Source of the DNA: Aplectana chamaeleonis
Taxonomy: Eukaryota; Nematoda; Chromadorea; Rhabditida; Cosmocercidae
DNA: 64,000 nt
Direction of reading: 5' to 3'
Assembly (NCBI GenBank): GCA_029168955.1
Contig: JAPDOI010000192.1
Location: forward strand, 1,266,001 to 1,330,000
Shown here: positions 23,007 to 34,220 of the stretch, in pieces
Layout: every line of letters starts with the position of its first letter
Numbering within the stretch: the stretch's first letter is position 1
Notes under the pieces: model-generated
Told to the model about the DNA's origin: nothing
Seen by the model: only the letters and a program-made list of their open reading frames with translations
Database searches by the model: none
Translations under genes and position numbers: made by a program

Positions 23007-24037
23007 AGTGAAGCGATCCCGCACGCGCCGTGTGATGTCACAAAACACAAAACTCCCTGAGGCGTCGTGGCGCGGCTTGCCGCACCGCGACCGCCCGCGG
23101 CTGTGACGTCACCAACGAGTAACAAAGCGGTAAGATGGCCACTACCACGGGTTGGCGAAGGATTTCGGGTCTCCACACTCAACAACCCCCCCCCCCAGGG
23201 CAATACATAATTCATTTAATAGTTTTTTTGTAAGGGCAATACAGTAACTAAGGTGCTAAGTTACTTCCTAGTCCCGGATTCTGCACTTGTGTGGCAGGCA
23301 AGGTAAGTTTCCATGGCCAGGGGCAAAGGCGGTTTCAATACTTAGGTACGTCGGCTTAGTTTGGGTTTTGTGGGCTTTTAGGTGGATAGAGCAGGCGACT
23401 CCGCCCCCTTTGGGAGGGCCGTGCGTTTGTGAGCGGAGTGCCCAAAGGTTTTGCGGGTCGTCGTCCCAGGTAGGAAGGGAAAGCTTTAGCCGGCCAACAA
23501 AAAGTTAGACTCTAGAAGGTAGAGCGCACCTAGGGAAGGGCCCTTCATCCCTCTACTATGTGGTCTGTACAGCCAATTAGGTAGCGTGGGTATGGTGTTC
23601 GGTATACAGCACTGCTTGCTCGCTGATGGCTAACGCTGTCGGGTTAGGAAACCCCCCCCCCTATCAGCTCGCTCCCATCTCTTCTCTGACCACTTCTGTT
23701 ATGACCCAAACATTAAATCCCACCAAAATTAATTTTGTCAATTACCCACGCATCCCCACGACACTGGACTGTCCGAGCGAAACGACGGCGCCGGAGACTG
23801 CAAAAAACATAAAAAATAGGCCTGTCACACTAGTTTTGTAATCAACTCACTGTTATAACAAAAAAAAACATATCATTACAACTCGTTCCACAACATCTCA
23901 TTACAATTCGTTCCTTCATCCTCTTTCGTCCACTTCTTACTATATACCTAACTCCCACCCCTCCCCTTCTCAATTTTAACGTCATTCCAGGTCTAACTCA
24001 AGCTTGGAAGTGTTTTCTTTCTTGGTCTAGTGGAGAG
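23007..24037 (+). other. Leader of element B with splice donor
   Basis: About 1 kb without a convincing gene. A strong donor AG|GTAAGTTT lies at 23303 and an acceptor-like CATTCCAG at about 23987, shortly before the gag ATG, so a leader intron is possible. A 72-codon frame at 23626-23841 changes length with a C-run difference between the arms and is probably not a gene. Confidence 0.5.
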
Positions 24038-24646
24038 ATGCCATCAATGGCCTACCTTAAAGGTCAGCTCACAAAAGTAGTCAATATTCTGAAGTCCAAG
24101 GTATCCATTTTTGATACTTCACTTCTGGATCGCTTTGATGCGGACGTTAAGAACGGCGATGCATCCCACCTACTCCATGAGCGTAAGAGTATGCTGCTCA
24201 ATACGACCAGCATTTTCAAACGCACAATCAATAATGCAAAGACTGCATGGGACAAAGTGGAGCACTACGCTGAACATAATCCATCTGACAACGGAGAACC
24301 CGATCTCCTGGATGAATTTCTAGCCCACTGGGACGCCATTGGAGCCGAGGAATTGATAGAGGAGGCGGAGGACCTAGTTGTCAAGATGGAAACAGCTTTT
24401 GCTCTGCTCCCCGTTGCACTTAATTCAACCAATTTGGTCACAATCAATCAGTCGTTGGATGTTGAACCGGTGCCACCTCAAGGCGCCGAGCCAGCACCCG
24501 AACGATTGACGTCATTGGCTCCGCCCCCTGCTAGTCGTTCAAGGCAAAATAACGCCCCGTCCTCGGACGTTCGGCAAATGCCCAAGTTCGGTTATGATAA
24601 TCCACAAGAATGCAATTTCATGCATCCTATGGCATCAGGCGGAACA
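24038..24646 (+). CDS. gag: BEL/Pao gag, N-terminal part (element B)
   Basis: Starts MPSMAYLKGQLTKVVNIL at the first ATG after the leader. It runs as a helix-rich, acidic segment and then a Pro-rich linker (EPVPPQGAEPAPERL). The frame is broken by a 304 bp MITE with a 9 bp duplication. Subtracting the insertion, frame 2 leads exactly into the frame used at 24960, so the gene was continuous before the hit. Confidence 0.8.
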
Positions 24647-24950
24647 CAAGCACGCTCATGCCGATCATTTTTTCCGCAGGGCTACCGTAACCCTCCTTTA
24701 AAATTTTTCCGAGTGTCAGCATGGTTATGAGCACATCCTAATAGCCAACAAACATGTTTGCTCAATTTCGACCTCCTCAGGCACTCCCCAGTGGCTTCTC
24801 GAGGAGAGCGGTATGTGAATGAATGCATACCGCTCCTCCGCTCTTTTATACCCCGCATGTTATGAGCGTGTTTACATTCGTTATCATGTTTTGTTCAAGA
24901 ATGGTTACGGTAGCCCTGCGGAAAAAGTGATCGGCATGGGCGTGCTTTTA
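24647..24950. repeat. 304 bp MITE with 9 bp target duplication in gag
   Basis: About 50 bp terminal inverted repeats (CAAGCACGCTCATGCCGATC and its near complement) are flanked by GGCGGAACA at 24638-24646 and 24951-24959. A 9 bp duplication points to a Mutator-like (MULE) transposase. It contains TATA-like and hairpin sequence but no gene. Confidence 0.9.
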
Positions 24951-26307
24951 GGCGGAACAGCGATTGACATGGGGCCAACCATTGACAACAATACGGTACC
25001 TGTTGGTGGCCCACCGCAGCCTCATGGTTACCAAAATAATAACACATCATTTTACTACAATACTACTACAAACAGATCGGAACAGCCCATAAAGCTTCCG
25101 AACTTGGAACTTCATGAGTTCAGCGGCGATATGAATGCGTTTCCGGAGTTTTGGGAGCTGTTTTCAACAGCGGTGCACAATAATAATAGTGTACCGACGG
25201 CCCTAAAATTCTTGCACCTCAAAACAAGCTCAAAGGCAACGCAAAAGACCTTAACGCTCTGTTCAGCTTTCACAAGGCAATTATCAGGAAGCCGTCAATA
25301 TTTTACTTAATACATATCATCGCCCGGATGTGCTTCGGAACAGGCTTTGGGACAATCTCGAAGTCATGGCTCCTTCAGGTGAAACTCCACTCGCACAACG
25401 CATCACGCTGGGCAAGATTAAGGCTATCTGGGTCCAACTCAGAAACCTTGGAGAACAACCTGCCGCCACCGGAGCAATGAAAGTTGTCCGATCCAAGTTC
25501 CCTCACAAAACGAGAGAAAAGGTCGGAGAGCTTAGGAGAAGAAACGACTGCTGGACAGTAGACGATTTACTTCTAGCTCTAGATCATGTAGTTGATCAGT
25601 TTGAGGTAATGGAAGATACTGATCCAACACTGTCAATTCTTTCTCATTCCAATATAGTTCAATCTAACTCTCGTTCTCGTAACAGGAGACACTCCAATTC
25701 ATCTTCTCGCAATAACAATTACTCCATGTCTCCTAACCCTCGCCACGCCAGTCTTTCTAGAGATTGTTGCCCGTTTTGTCACCAATCAGGACACAGGCCG
25801 ACAAGATGTAGAAAGATTGTGAGACCGGGGGAAAGGAGAGACCTGGCGACTAAACGACAACTCTGTTGGAAATGTCTAATGTTTGGACATCGTAGTACTG
25901 AGTGCTCCTCGCCTACATGCTACATATTCGGTCGTGGTCATCATGCTTCACTATGCTTTGAGACAAAACGAACGTGTAGTCCAGAACATGCATCTCCACT
26001 AAGACAGAGTCGCTCTGAGAAGAGATCTTCTGATCGAAAGCAATCAGGGTCATACCCTCATCGTCAATCGAACGGAAGACCACGCTCTTCAGGTGTGTCA
26101 GGTCAAAGTCGTTCTCCTCAGAGAGATCGGGTTAGAAGTCGTGAAAACTCCCCTCACTCCACAGTGAGGTTCAGGCAAAACCCTAGGAGTACACGCACTT
26201 CGCATACTAATTCAAATATTCAATACAATAGCCAAATCAACAATAATATAATGGCTGTTCATGAGAGTTCCGACGAGTCAGAAATCGAGGAATTTGAGTT
26301 CGAATGA
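24951..26307 (+). pseudogene. gag: BEL/Pao gag, middle and zinc knuckles (element B)
   Basis: 24960-25310 has KLPNLELHEFSGDMNAFPEF, the typical BEL/Pao Gag core. A frame disturbance at about 25260-25300 is followed by 25330-26307. That frame has a coiled segment and then CPFCHQSGHRPTRC, CWKCLMFGHRSTEC and CYIFGRGHHASLC, three CCHC-like knuckles that bind element RNA. The first Cys pair of the third is altered (CYIF). A Ser/Arg-rich tail follows. TGA at 26305 separates it from the protease in the same frame. Confidence 0.85.
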
Positions 26308-26865
26308 AACGTATCAATAGTCAATACGATCCTGACGGAGAAGACTTCTCCCGCATCGGCTCAGGTCGTGGCGTTTGAGTCTCATCCGTCATCAACGAAA
26401 CAAAACCCGAGATTAATGACAGTCGAAGCTCTCACTCATAATCACAAAACCAAAGCTGACCAACTGCTTACCATATTTTTGGACAGCGGATCTCAGCATA
26501 GTTATATATGTAAGGATACAGCGATGTCCTTGGGGCTGCCTTTGACCGACCCTCGGGACATAACTGCACTAACTTTCGGTGGGCATAAGCACACTGGAAA
26601 GTTCTTACAAAACTAAAATAATAGTACAAAATCAGGTCACTGGTGAACCAATGCGTTTAACTCTTCGAACGCGGAGCGTTATCACTACAGTACCTAATAC
26701 TTCATCGTTTAACGACGACTCAACCCAAACCAGTCCATTACGACGGGCTACGTAAACGTCGACGTTCTCATCGGAATGGACTACTAATGGGAAGTAGTCG
26801 AACTTAATACACATACTCAACTTCCATCGGGTCTCATCAGGTTAAATACCAGATTTGGTCCGGTT
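26308..26865 (+). pseudogene. pr: BEL/Pao aspartic protease (element B)
   Basis: Active-site motif LLTIFLDSGSQHSYICKD near 26460-26510, then LTFGGHKHTG. A frameshift near 26600 moves the reading to KTKIIVQNQVTGEPMRL, and the later motif NVDVLIGMDYY is followed by a TAA. These breaks would block a Gag-Pol fusion from this copy unless they are sequencing errors. Confidence 0.75.
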
Positions 26866-29800
26866 GTGTCAGGTTCATCAAGATCCACTAGGTCTAATCG
26901 TGTGCTTTCCTCTATTAAAGAGAATCACGAGAAACCGGGAGAAACGGACTCATTAGTTCGGGGTTTTCTGGGTTTGGACCTCGTAGGAACTAATGATTCC
27001 GTGGACACAACAAATTCCCACCTAATACAACAGTTCTACAATATCGTTAAAATTATAAATGGGTTAATACACGTGAAATTCCCATGGAAGACTGATCATC
27101 CTTTTCTTCCTGATAACAAAGCTCTTGCGGTACGTAGACTGGAAAACCAGTATACAAAACTTCAATCCAAACCTCAGGTGTGGAATGAATACTGCAAAAT
27201 TTTTGAGCAACAACTGGAATCAGGAATCATTGAAGAGGTAGATCAACAGTCTCCATTAGGGAAAAACGTGTACTACATTCCACACCAAGCAGTCTTCAAA
27301 GAAGACAGCAATACTACAAAGCTGCGCAGTGTCTTTGATGCATCTAGCCATCAGAAAAACGTACCTAGTTTGAATGATTGCGTGCATCAAGGACCAACTC
27401 TGTTACCCGATTTATGCGGGACATTGTTGCGTGCACGGCTTACCCCCATACTTATCGCGTCCGACGTAGAAAAAGCATTCCATCAAATCCGCCTGCAGGA
27501 GGATCAAAGGGATGCTACGAGGTTTCTCTGGCTGAAAAATACTGCAAAATACCCTACCAGAGAGAACATTCGCATTCTACGATTTACGCGTATTCCATTT
27601 GGCATCAATGCATCACCATTTTTGCTAAGCATGTCCATTAAATACGCTCTTGAAAGGAACGATGAAAATCAACTACGCGAGGAAATCTTGGCAAACACCT
27701 ATGTTGATAATGTGCTGATCAGCGCCAAAACCGTTGACGAAGGCATATCCAAACAGAGGAAATGCAAAGAGATTTTCAAAACTATGGGTATGAACCTACG
27801 GGAGTTCGTATCTAACAGCCGCGAGGTTGTAAAAGTCATTCCCTGTGAAGATCGTATGAAAATGGACAGCACCTGTAGTAAACTACTAGGTCTTAAATGG
27901 GATTCCAAAGCGGATACACTCTGTATACCCGCTGAAGGATTATCGAAGGATGTCACCTCGAAGCGAACGGCTTTAAAAGTCTTTGCGTCAACCTTCGACC
28001 CATTAGGACTTCTTACTCCATTATTCGTCAAGGCGAAGATTTTTATTCAAGATCTTTGGCTCAACGAATACACGTGGGACGATCCTTTGGATGATAATAC
28101 TACCAATAAATGGAGAGACATCGTTCAAGGGATTCACGGATACGCGGGGGTCGTACCCAGATTTATCGCACATGTTTCCGAGTGCAAATACGAACTCGTC
28201 GTATTCTCGGATGCTTCTATACGAGTTTACGTTTCAGTCGCATACTTAGTATGTAGACCGAGGAAAGGATCACCGTGTAGCAATCTGTGCTTTTCGAAAA
28301 CCAGATTAGCACCTCCAGGAAGGATAACTATTCCAAGAATGGAGTTGCTGGCCCTTACGTGTGCGGCAAACATAGTACAATTTCTTCGCGCCCAATTAAA
28401 TGTCCCACTAGATTCGATACAGTTCCTATCTGATTCGCAGATAGTCCTGTATTGGATTCATTCCAAAAAACCACTTAGGACGTTCGTGAGCAATCGCGTA
28501 AAAAGCATACAAAACGTACTGCGCGAGCTTACAACTGCCAAAATTCCAAGTCGGTTTCATTATGTTTATTCAAGTTCTAATCCAGCGGACAGCGCCACCA
28601 GAGGTCTAACCGCATCGGAGATCTCCAACCATATGTGGTGGTGCGGCCCTAAATTCATCCTTAAAAACCACACCAATTGGCATTATTCAAATATGGATTT
28701 TACTTCCAGTCCAACACTAACGAAGGATATGGAGGTGGAATTTAAAAATGTCAATTCGGTCATAAATACTCCATATACATCATTTATCCCATTTAAACGT
28801 ACGAACTCGTACTACAAACTGGTTCGGGTGACGGCTTATGTCCTAAAATACGTCGGAAAACTACTTTCCGAGGTTAAGAAAAGACATACTGATTTTCAAT
28901 CAGGCTATCATCCCACATTAGAAGGGATAGATACTACTTCAAACGTGACTAGCAGTGACTTTGGAGCTGCAGAGCATCTCATAATTCGCGAACATTATCG
29001 CGAAGGTGTACTGCAGCTGCAAAGTCGCGCAGTTCAACGACTTGAGTTGAGGCTGGACGACAAGGGGATATATCACGGTGTAACAAGGATGGCTAATGCG
29101 CATTTGGAGGAATCAGCGAAAAACCCTATTTTGCTTCTATCTGATCACCCACTGACGCACATGATAGTTCTATACTATCACGTAAAGCTTTTCCACGCTG
29201 GGTCATCCCACTTAGTTTCAGCCTTGCGAAGTCTCTACATAATACCCAAAATTCGCAAATTCGCGAATCAAGTTATTTCACGCTGCACAACATGCAGACG
29301 CCATCAAGGCCGTGTCTTTTCCTATCCTAATAGTCCAAATTTACCGGTGGAACGGGTCACAAGAAGTCGTCCTTTCCAAAACATTGGGTTGGATTACTTC
29401 GGACCTCTTCTAATCCGTTCAGAACAGAATCGAGAACGCAAGGTTTGGGTAAGTCTGTACACATGTATGGCTACACGTGCCTTGCATCTGGAAGTTGTGG
29501 GACATAATTCCGCACACCAGTTCCTTCTTGCGTTTAGAAGATTCATGGCGCGCAAAGGCGCTCCAGAACTAGTTCTGAGCGACAATGCGCCCACTTTTAA
29601 ACTCGGAAGTGAGGTCCTGACTAATGAGCTAAACGGATTAAAAGAGCACTCAAAAATTAAAAATTTCAGTACTTCAACCAATCTGGAATGGAAGTTTATC
29701 ACGCCCTTCTCCCCATGGAAGGGCGGGTTCTAGGAGCGATTAGTTGGCTCAGTCAAGTCTGCCTTGAAAAAGACAGTCACTGGGAAGACTATGGACTTGT

Positions 29801-30408
29801 GGGACTTACAAACGATCATTGCAGAGGTTGAAGCCACACTAAACGCTAGACCTATTACACCGGTAATTACACCTATCGCGGAAGAGGCCTTTGCGTTGCG
29901 TCCAATTGACCTCATTAACCCTCATTTCCGTTTAGGTCACCTTAATTCACCTAGCCCTACAAAAACTATTACATACAACTACCATCAGTCCGAGACTCAT
30001 GAATACTTGCTCGATTATTACACACTCCTTCAGAATGCTCTAGATAAATTCTGGAAATTCTGGAGTAAGGACTATCTTCAGGCGCTCGCGGAAAGAAATC
30101 AAATCCGACTTCGTTCCAAGCCGGGCGCCGGTAGATTGCCGTTACTGGGAGAAGTGGTCCTAATCAAGCAAGAAAATTCATCGAGATCTTTGTGGCTATT
30201 GTCCCTTATAGTCCACCTAAATACTTCAAAAGACGGGTCTATAAGGTCCGCCAAGGTTAGGACGGCCAAAAATAAAATTTTGGACCGCTCCATTAACCAA
30301 CTACTACCGCTGGAAGTGTCGGCTGCTGATGTAAAATCAGCTACCAACACGAAAAAGACCACTCCATCTACCAGGATTCAGCCAGCCCGGGCAACCAAGA
30401 GGAATTAG
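26866..30408 (+). pseudogene. pol: BEL/Pao pol: RT, RNase H, integrase (element B)
   Basis: One frame of 955 codons plus 226 more after a single TAG. RT: VKFPWKTDHP, YYIPHQAVFKE, ASDVEKAFHQIRL, FTRIPFGINASPFLL, NTYVDNVLISAK (YVDN). RNase H: LVVFSDASIRVYVS, IPRMELLALTC, FLSDSQIVLYWI, NPADSATRG. Integrase: HPLTHMIVLYYHVKLFH with CTTCRRHQG, NIGLDYFGPL, MATRALHLEVV, LVLSDNAPTF, FSPWKGGF. The TAG (29731-29733) falls where the family has Tyr in GGFYERL. The C-terminal part has a DUF5641-like segment (LGEVVLIKQE). Nearly intact, so recently active. Confidence 0.9.
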
Positions 30409-30464
30409 GGTAAGTTTTTAATCCAATTTTTTTTCTCGCAAAATTTCCTTTTTTCAACTTTTTA
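30409..30464 (+). other. Candidate short intron after pol (element B)
   Basis: GTAAGTTTTT immediately after the pol stop and an AACTTTTTAG acceptor give a 56 bp intron of nematode size. It lies in the 3' untranslated part of pol and could mark a spliced message for the downstream zinc-knuckle ORF. Inferred from splice-site sequence only. Confidence 0.4.
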
Positions 30465-30854
30465 GCAATTCTCTACACCATAACTAACCCGTGCAGCCAT
30501 TGGAACTAGTTCCAGTGACAACACGTTTTCATTTCATGCACTTTCAATAACCAAAAACCCAAAAACAAAAAAAAATGGTTCAAAAACACCCTTTTTTCAA
30601 TTAAGCTTCATATTTTTCCTACTGGGTCACCCAATTTCGGGTCGTACTACTAACTAGCCTACTTTACTTAACTATAATACCTAAAACTAAAAACAAAACA
30701 TAAAACAAACAAAAACACATAAAACTAAAAATAAAAAGCCATCGGCGGCGAGGGTGATGACATTAGCAGGTGGTCCTGCAAGGATTGCCTGCGCGCGCGG
30801 TCGCGAGGCGGCCGCGTCGCCCTCGTCATCAATCACGGCCGATCAAGGCCATTC
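30465..30854 (+). other. Intergenic stretch with sharp GC rise (element B)
   Basis: A-rich sequence (AAAACAAAAAC runs) to about 30740, then abruptly GC-rich (GCGCGCGCGGTCGCGAGGCGG). No gene is seen. The change of composition marks the start of the unusual downstream ORF region. Confidence 0.5.
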
Positions 30855-31736
30855 TTGCTATTTTTTCTCTCTCGCACGTGCGTCGTGATGTCTGCACTTC
30901 TCGCCTCCCTTGGATCGTGGGCTGATCTGATGTCGGCGGGTCAGCCCACGACCGCACCTACTCCAGTGGAGGTGGACGCCGTCCCTCCCCCCGATGCGTC
31001 TCAACAGGGGCGCAATAAAGGGGGGAGTGACGCCGTCCACCCTAATCCATTCACCTTCTCCCACGACCCCACGTGGTGGCAGCCTAGCACTGCCGCCACG
31101 GCGTGGGTACCTAGGGATTCATCCCCCTCAGCCCCTTCTCACCGAGTCCAGCCTTTGCAAAAAGGTAAGGACAAGGAAAAGGGCAGGGGCGAGGAGGGTG
31201 AATCGCCTAAAATTCTTACTCCAATCAATTACTACTCACGCGGAGGGTCCGAGGCAGCAGTGTCCCACCCACAGCGGTCGACGCCGGCCACCAACAGGGT
31301 GGATCATTGTGTTTTCTGCGGTGGGAAGGGGCACTACTCCTCGGACTGCCCTGAGTACTCCGGCCTGGGTCAGAGGGCATTGCTCGCACAGCAATATAGG
31401 CTGTGCAGCACATGCCTGAAGGAGCACTGGGCCGCCTGTATTAGGGCGGACCCGTGCTCCTGCTGTCACAGGGCGGGGCACCATCGGGCTTTCTGTGTCT
31501 GGAATCCCTTTGCCGTCACCGACCATCAGCTGGCGGCGGGGAATTCTATGAGCGCCTCCGCGAAGGCACATATACGGCACCCCACCAGGCCGCCGTTCAA
31601 GGCGCCCATACACCCTGACGTTGCGGGAGCGCAACCGCGGGGAGGTGACGCCGCCGCCGCTTTGGCGCAGGGCGCGGTCACCTCCGAGCGGTTCGCCCTC
31701 GGAACGCGGGTACTCTCCGGACCAGCGTCGCACTGA
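30855..31736 (+). CDS. 3' zinc-knuckle ORF (element B)
   Basis: A 293-codon frame between pol and the 3' LTR, where env would sit. Layout: short N-terminus; Pro/Ser-rich linker (residues 25-130); zinc-binding segment at about 149-216 with CVFCGGKGHYSSDC, then LCSTCLKEH, then CSCCHRAGHHRAFC; basic/Ala-rich tail. The knuckles resemble Gag nucleocapsid motifs, so RNA binding is likely, but it is not this element's own gag, which is intact in outline at 24038-26307. Base composition is far more GC-rich than its neighbours. Codons before the second Met (about residue 12) may not be used. Element A has a related ORF in the same place. Confidence 0.7.
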   Translation: MLFFLSRTCVVMSALLASLGSWADLMSAGQPTTAPTPVEVDAVPPPDASQQGRNKGGSDAVHPNPFTFSHDPTWWQPSTAATAWVPRDSSPSAPSHRVQPLQKGKDKEKGRGEEGESPKILTPINYYSRGGSEAAVSHPQRSTPATNRVDHCVFCGGKGHYSSDCPEYSGLGQRALLAQQYRLCSTCLKEHWAACIRADPCSCCHRAGHHRAFCVWNPFAVTDHQLAAGNSMSASAKAHIRHPTRPPFKAPIHPDVAGAQPRGGDAAAALAQGAVTSERFALGTRVLSGPASH

Positions 31737-32756
31737 CGACGCTGGTGCGGGTAGTGATGGGACCTGGTTAGGGCGCCGTATAGCCTGAGAAGACTACTCC
31801 GTTTTTTGCTCACAAATCCTTGTGACATGCGTGCGCCTCGATATTCAATTCGCGCAATATTGAGACTCACTCATGTCAAAATACTCCAAAATTTTTTTTT
31901 TTCTAAAAATAACATTATCAATTAAGGACAGTGGTCTGTCTCGATTTTCGATTCGTGCATTATCGAGGCTTCCTCGTCCAATAAAATACTCCAGATTTTT
32001 ATCCTTCTCAGTTTTTGCGTATCACACCAAGAACTTTGGGACATTGGTGTAACCTACTTTCGTCGCACAATTTGGGATACACTGATGCCCACTAAAATAC
32101 TTCAGAGCAAACTTACTCGATACATACGAAACTGATGTTTCTCGAAGCTCAGAAGGCGTAGCATTGAGAACCACCAGCACTAAAGTGAGTAAGTATAGTG
32201 ACATTAATGCACCCCGCAATTCATTTCGCGCAGTTCCGAGGCGTATTGACGTCCCACAAAATACTCCAAGTTACGCCACCAGCCGTATAGCATTCCAACT
32301 GCTCCAAGGGTGAGTTTAGTAGGACGTAGGGAGTAGGTCAACTTCAGTTCAGGTTCCGCGCTAATGGAGATGGTGGTATGATGCTATACCGCACTTTGGT
32401 GGTGCGATGCCATACCATTGGTGGTATGATGCCGTGCCTATTTTGCACGAAGTCGCGTCTAACGCGAGATCTCTTGTATGTAAATTTTTTGTGAGTAGTC
32501 CATCTAAGTTTTGGTTTTTGTCCAAGTTTGTAAACTAAAATTTTTGTCCGTATCTTACTCCAGATTTCTGGAGACTAGAAGTTATAGTATTTTTAGTGAA
32601 TAGGTCTCCTAGTTCATTGTATAGGATGTCGTTTAGATCTAATTCACTTATACTCCGGGTTTTCAAAGCTCCGGGTTCAATCATACCGGTCTTTTTTTTG
32701 TGATCTCTGTAAGGAGCTTAGCTCCATGAAACGGTGAAGGGCTTGCAGCCTATGAA
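31737..32756 (+). other. 3' untranslated region with repeated AAAATACTCCA hairpins (element B)
   Basis: No gene. AAAATACTCCA or close variants occur at about 31879, 31984, 32093 and 32259. Two are preceded by stem-loops with a CGYGCA-containing loop: CTCGATATT...AATATTGAG at 31835 (9 bp stem) and CTCGAT...ATCGAG at 31950. A GGTGGTATGATGC triplet repeat lies at 32368-32435. Confidence 0.55.
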
Positions 32757-33248
32757 TTAAAGACAGTGTTCACGATAATCTTCAATTTTGAGATTATTCG
32801 CTACATTGATTAAGTGGCTTCCGGGTAGTACTAAAATGACGAAGAAACCGAGAAAAACGCACCAGAAGGGTACGGAATCCTCAAGTATCAGCCCGCCTTT
32901 TAAGTATCACAGTGAGTGTTTGTTGTGACAATGAAATCATTTGCGGACCCGACCTTTGCAATTCTCTACTCTCTATTGCTCCGTGCTTTCTTTCGGACCC
33001 TAACTAATACTGTTTTGCCTAAAATATTCCTCCATTTCTGATTATTCCCTGTTTATACCCGTGACAACCACCATGAACATGTTCATCCAACCGGACAACT
33101 AATCCATTTTATAGCATAACTTCACTGAAATACGACGTTTTAATGCGTTTCTCGCCGTTTCTTCGTAATTTTGGTAACACTTGGAGGCCAACGCATTGTT
33201 AGATGTGAAAAACTCGGGAACGAAAATCATCGTAAACACTGCCTTTAA
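32757..33248. repeat. TTAA-flanked MITE in element B
   Basis: 492 bp, from TTAAAGACAGTGTTCACGAT to CGTAAACACTGCCTTTAA. Same family as 39462 and 60904. It inserted after element B was built. Confidence 0.85.
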
Positions 33249-33505
33249 TCCATTCTCCACCGATGGATACCTCAGTATACTCGTTAGGTGTGGGGTGAGG
33301 TTTTTTTTAAATAATCCAGCTCCAACTTCTTAGTGAGCCCCCCCTAAATTCAAAATAATAACTTTAAAAAAAATTAAACAAAAATAAATAAAAATATATA
33401 TACATAATTCACCACGAAGACTCGTCGCAGAAGCGGCAGCTACGCCTTGCAGTTCCTCTTGAGGCCGAGGCTTAAGCCCAATGGGATCTCTTTTTGTTGG
33501 GGGAG
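33249..33505 (+). other. 3' end of element B before the LTR
   Basis: AT-rich, no gene. A purine-rich tract (TTGTTGGGGGAG) abuts the 3' LTR and is the likely plus-strand primer. Confidence 0.5.
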
Positions 33506-34220
33506 TGTCGCGAATGCGACATCGCTCCTCCATCGATCCTGGGTGTTGCCGTCTTGCAGATACCTGTTAAGATAGCTTCCACGTCGACACCCTTATCATC
33601 GTCGACGCGGTAGCTAGCTCAACCGGCATTCTACTCATCAGCATCCACCGCAGGCGGTCTACATCCGCTCTACTCTTACTACTTCCGCGGTGCCCTGCAA
33701 GGCGACGAGCCTTCCACTTACTCGTCTAACCATACTCCAGTGCCCCCCCCCCTCCTTATTCCATACGCCCTCACTTCCAAGCTGGAGCTCTACCAACCAC
33801 TCATCTACTTCATCCCACACGACCCATGTACTAACATGTCTTATCATACATTCTACTTGCTCAATCCACATTCACCTACTTTTGCACAATAAACTTGTTC
33901 TAACTTCCACGTGCACAGCGATGAAGTAGTGGTTCACTCCACGGCTTATCTTTCCAATTTCCTTTCTTATGTGCGGTCATTTTATTAGTATGCAGTTTAT
34001 TCCAGTGCCGCCTACTCCAAGCCGCCGGGACAACGCGACTTCGTTCAGGATAGTCCAGTGCAGGTAAGTCCAAGGGGCGATAGTTAGTCCAAAGGGAACC
34101 CAGGGGGGTTGGGTGGTGGTATCCCCAGGGGTTGGGTGGTGGTATCCCCAGGGGTTTAGGTAGCATTGGGGGTTACCTTAGGCTAACCCAGGATCCTTAG
34201 TCCACTGCCGATACGCAACA
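33506..34220 (+). repeat. 3' LTR of element B
   Basis: 715 bp, from TGTCGCGAATGCG to GATACGCAACA. Followed by AAGGG (34221-34225), the duplicated target. Confidence 0.95.

Larger units (their letters stand above)
12990..24660 (+). repeat. Right arm of giant inverted repeat
   Basis: Pairs with 1-11172. It carries half of the central foldback MITE, a fragment of the TTAA MITE family (13200-13330), element A from its 5' LTR to integrase, and element B from its 5' LTR into gag. The right copy keeps 466 bp (18392-18857) that the left lacks. It has homopolymer losses of its own, at about 16155 (gag) and about 21735 (integrase). Confidence 0.95.
22272..34220 (+). mobile_element. Element B: full-length BEL/Pao retrotransposon nested in A
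   Basis: 11.95 kb with two TGT...ACA LTRs, a primer site and polypurine-like tract, gag, protease, pol with RT, RNase H and integrase, and an extra zinc-knuckle ORF downstream. No env is seen. LTRs differ at about a dozen places in 715 bp, so it is much younger than element A. Two MITEs sit inside it (24647-24950 and 32757-33248). Confidence 0.95.

Noticed and set aside
23626..23841. Small leader ORF starting MANAVGLGNP
   Set aside because: Length and N-terminus change with a C-run difference between the arms; lies between a splice donor and gag; no family.
1..24660. Pure assembly foldback artefact
   Set aside because: A simple artefact should give identical arms; a 466 bp deletion and independent substitutions argue against it, though reads are needed to be sure.
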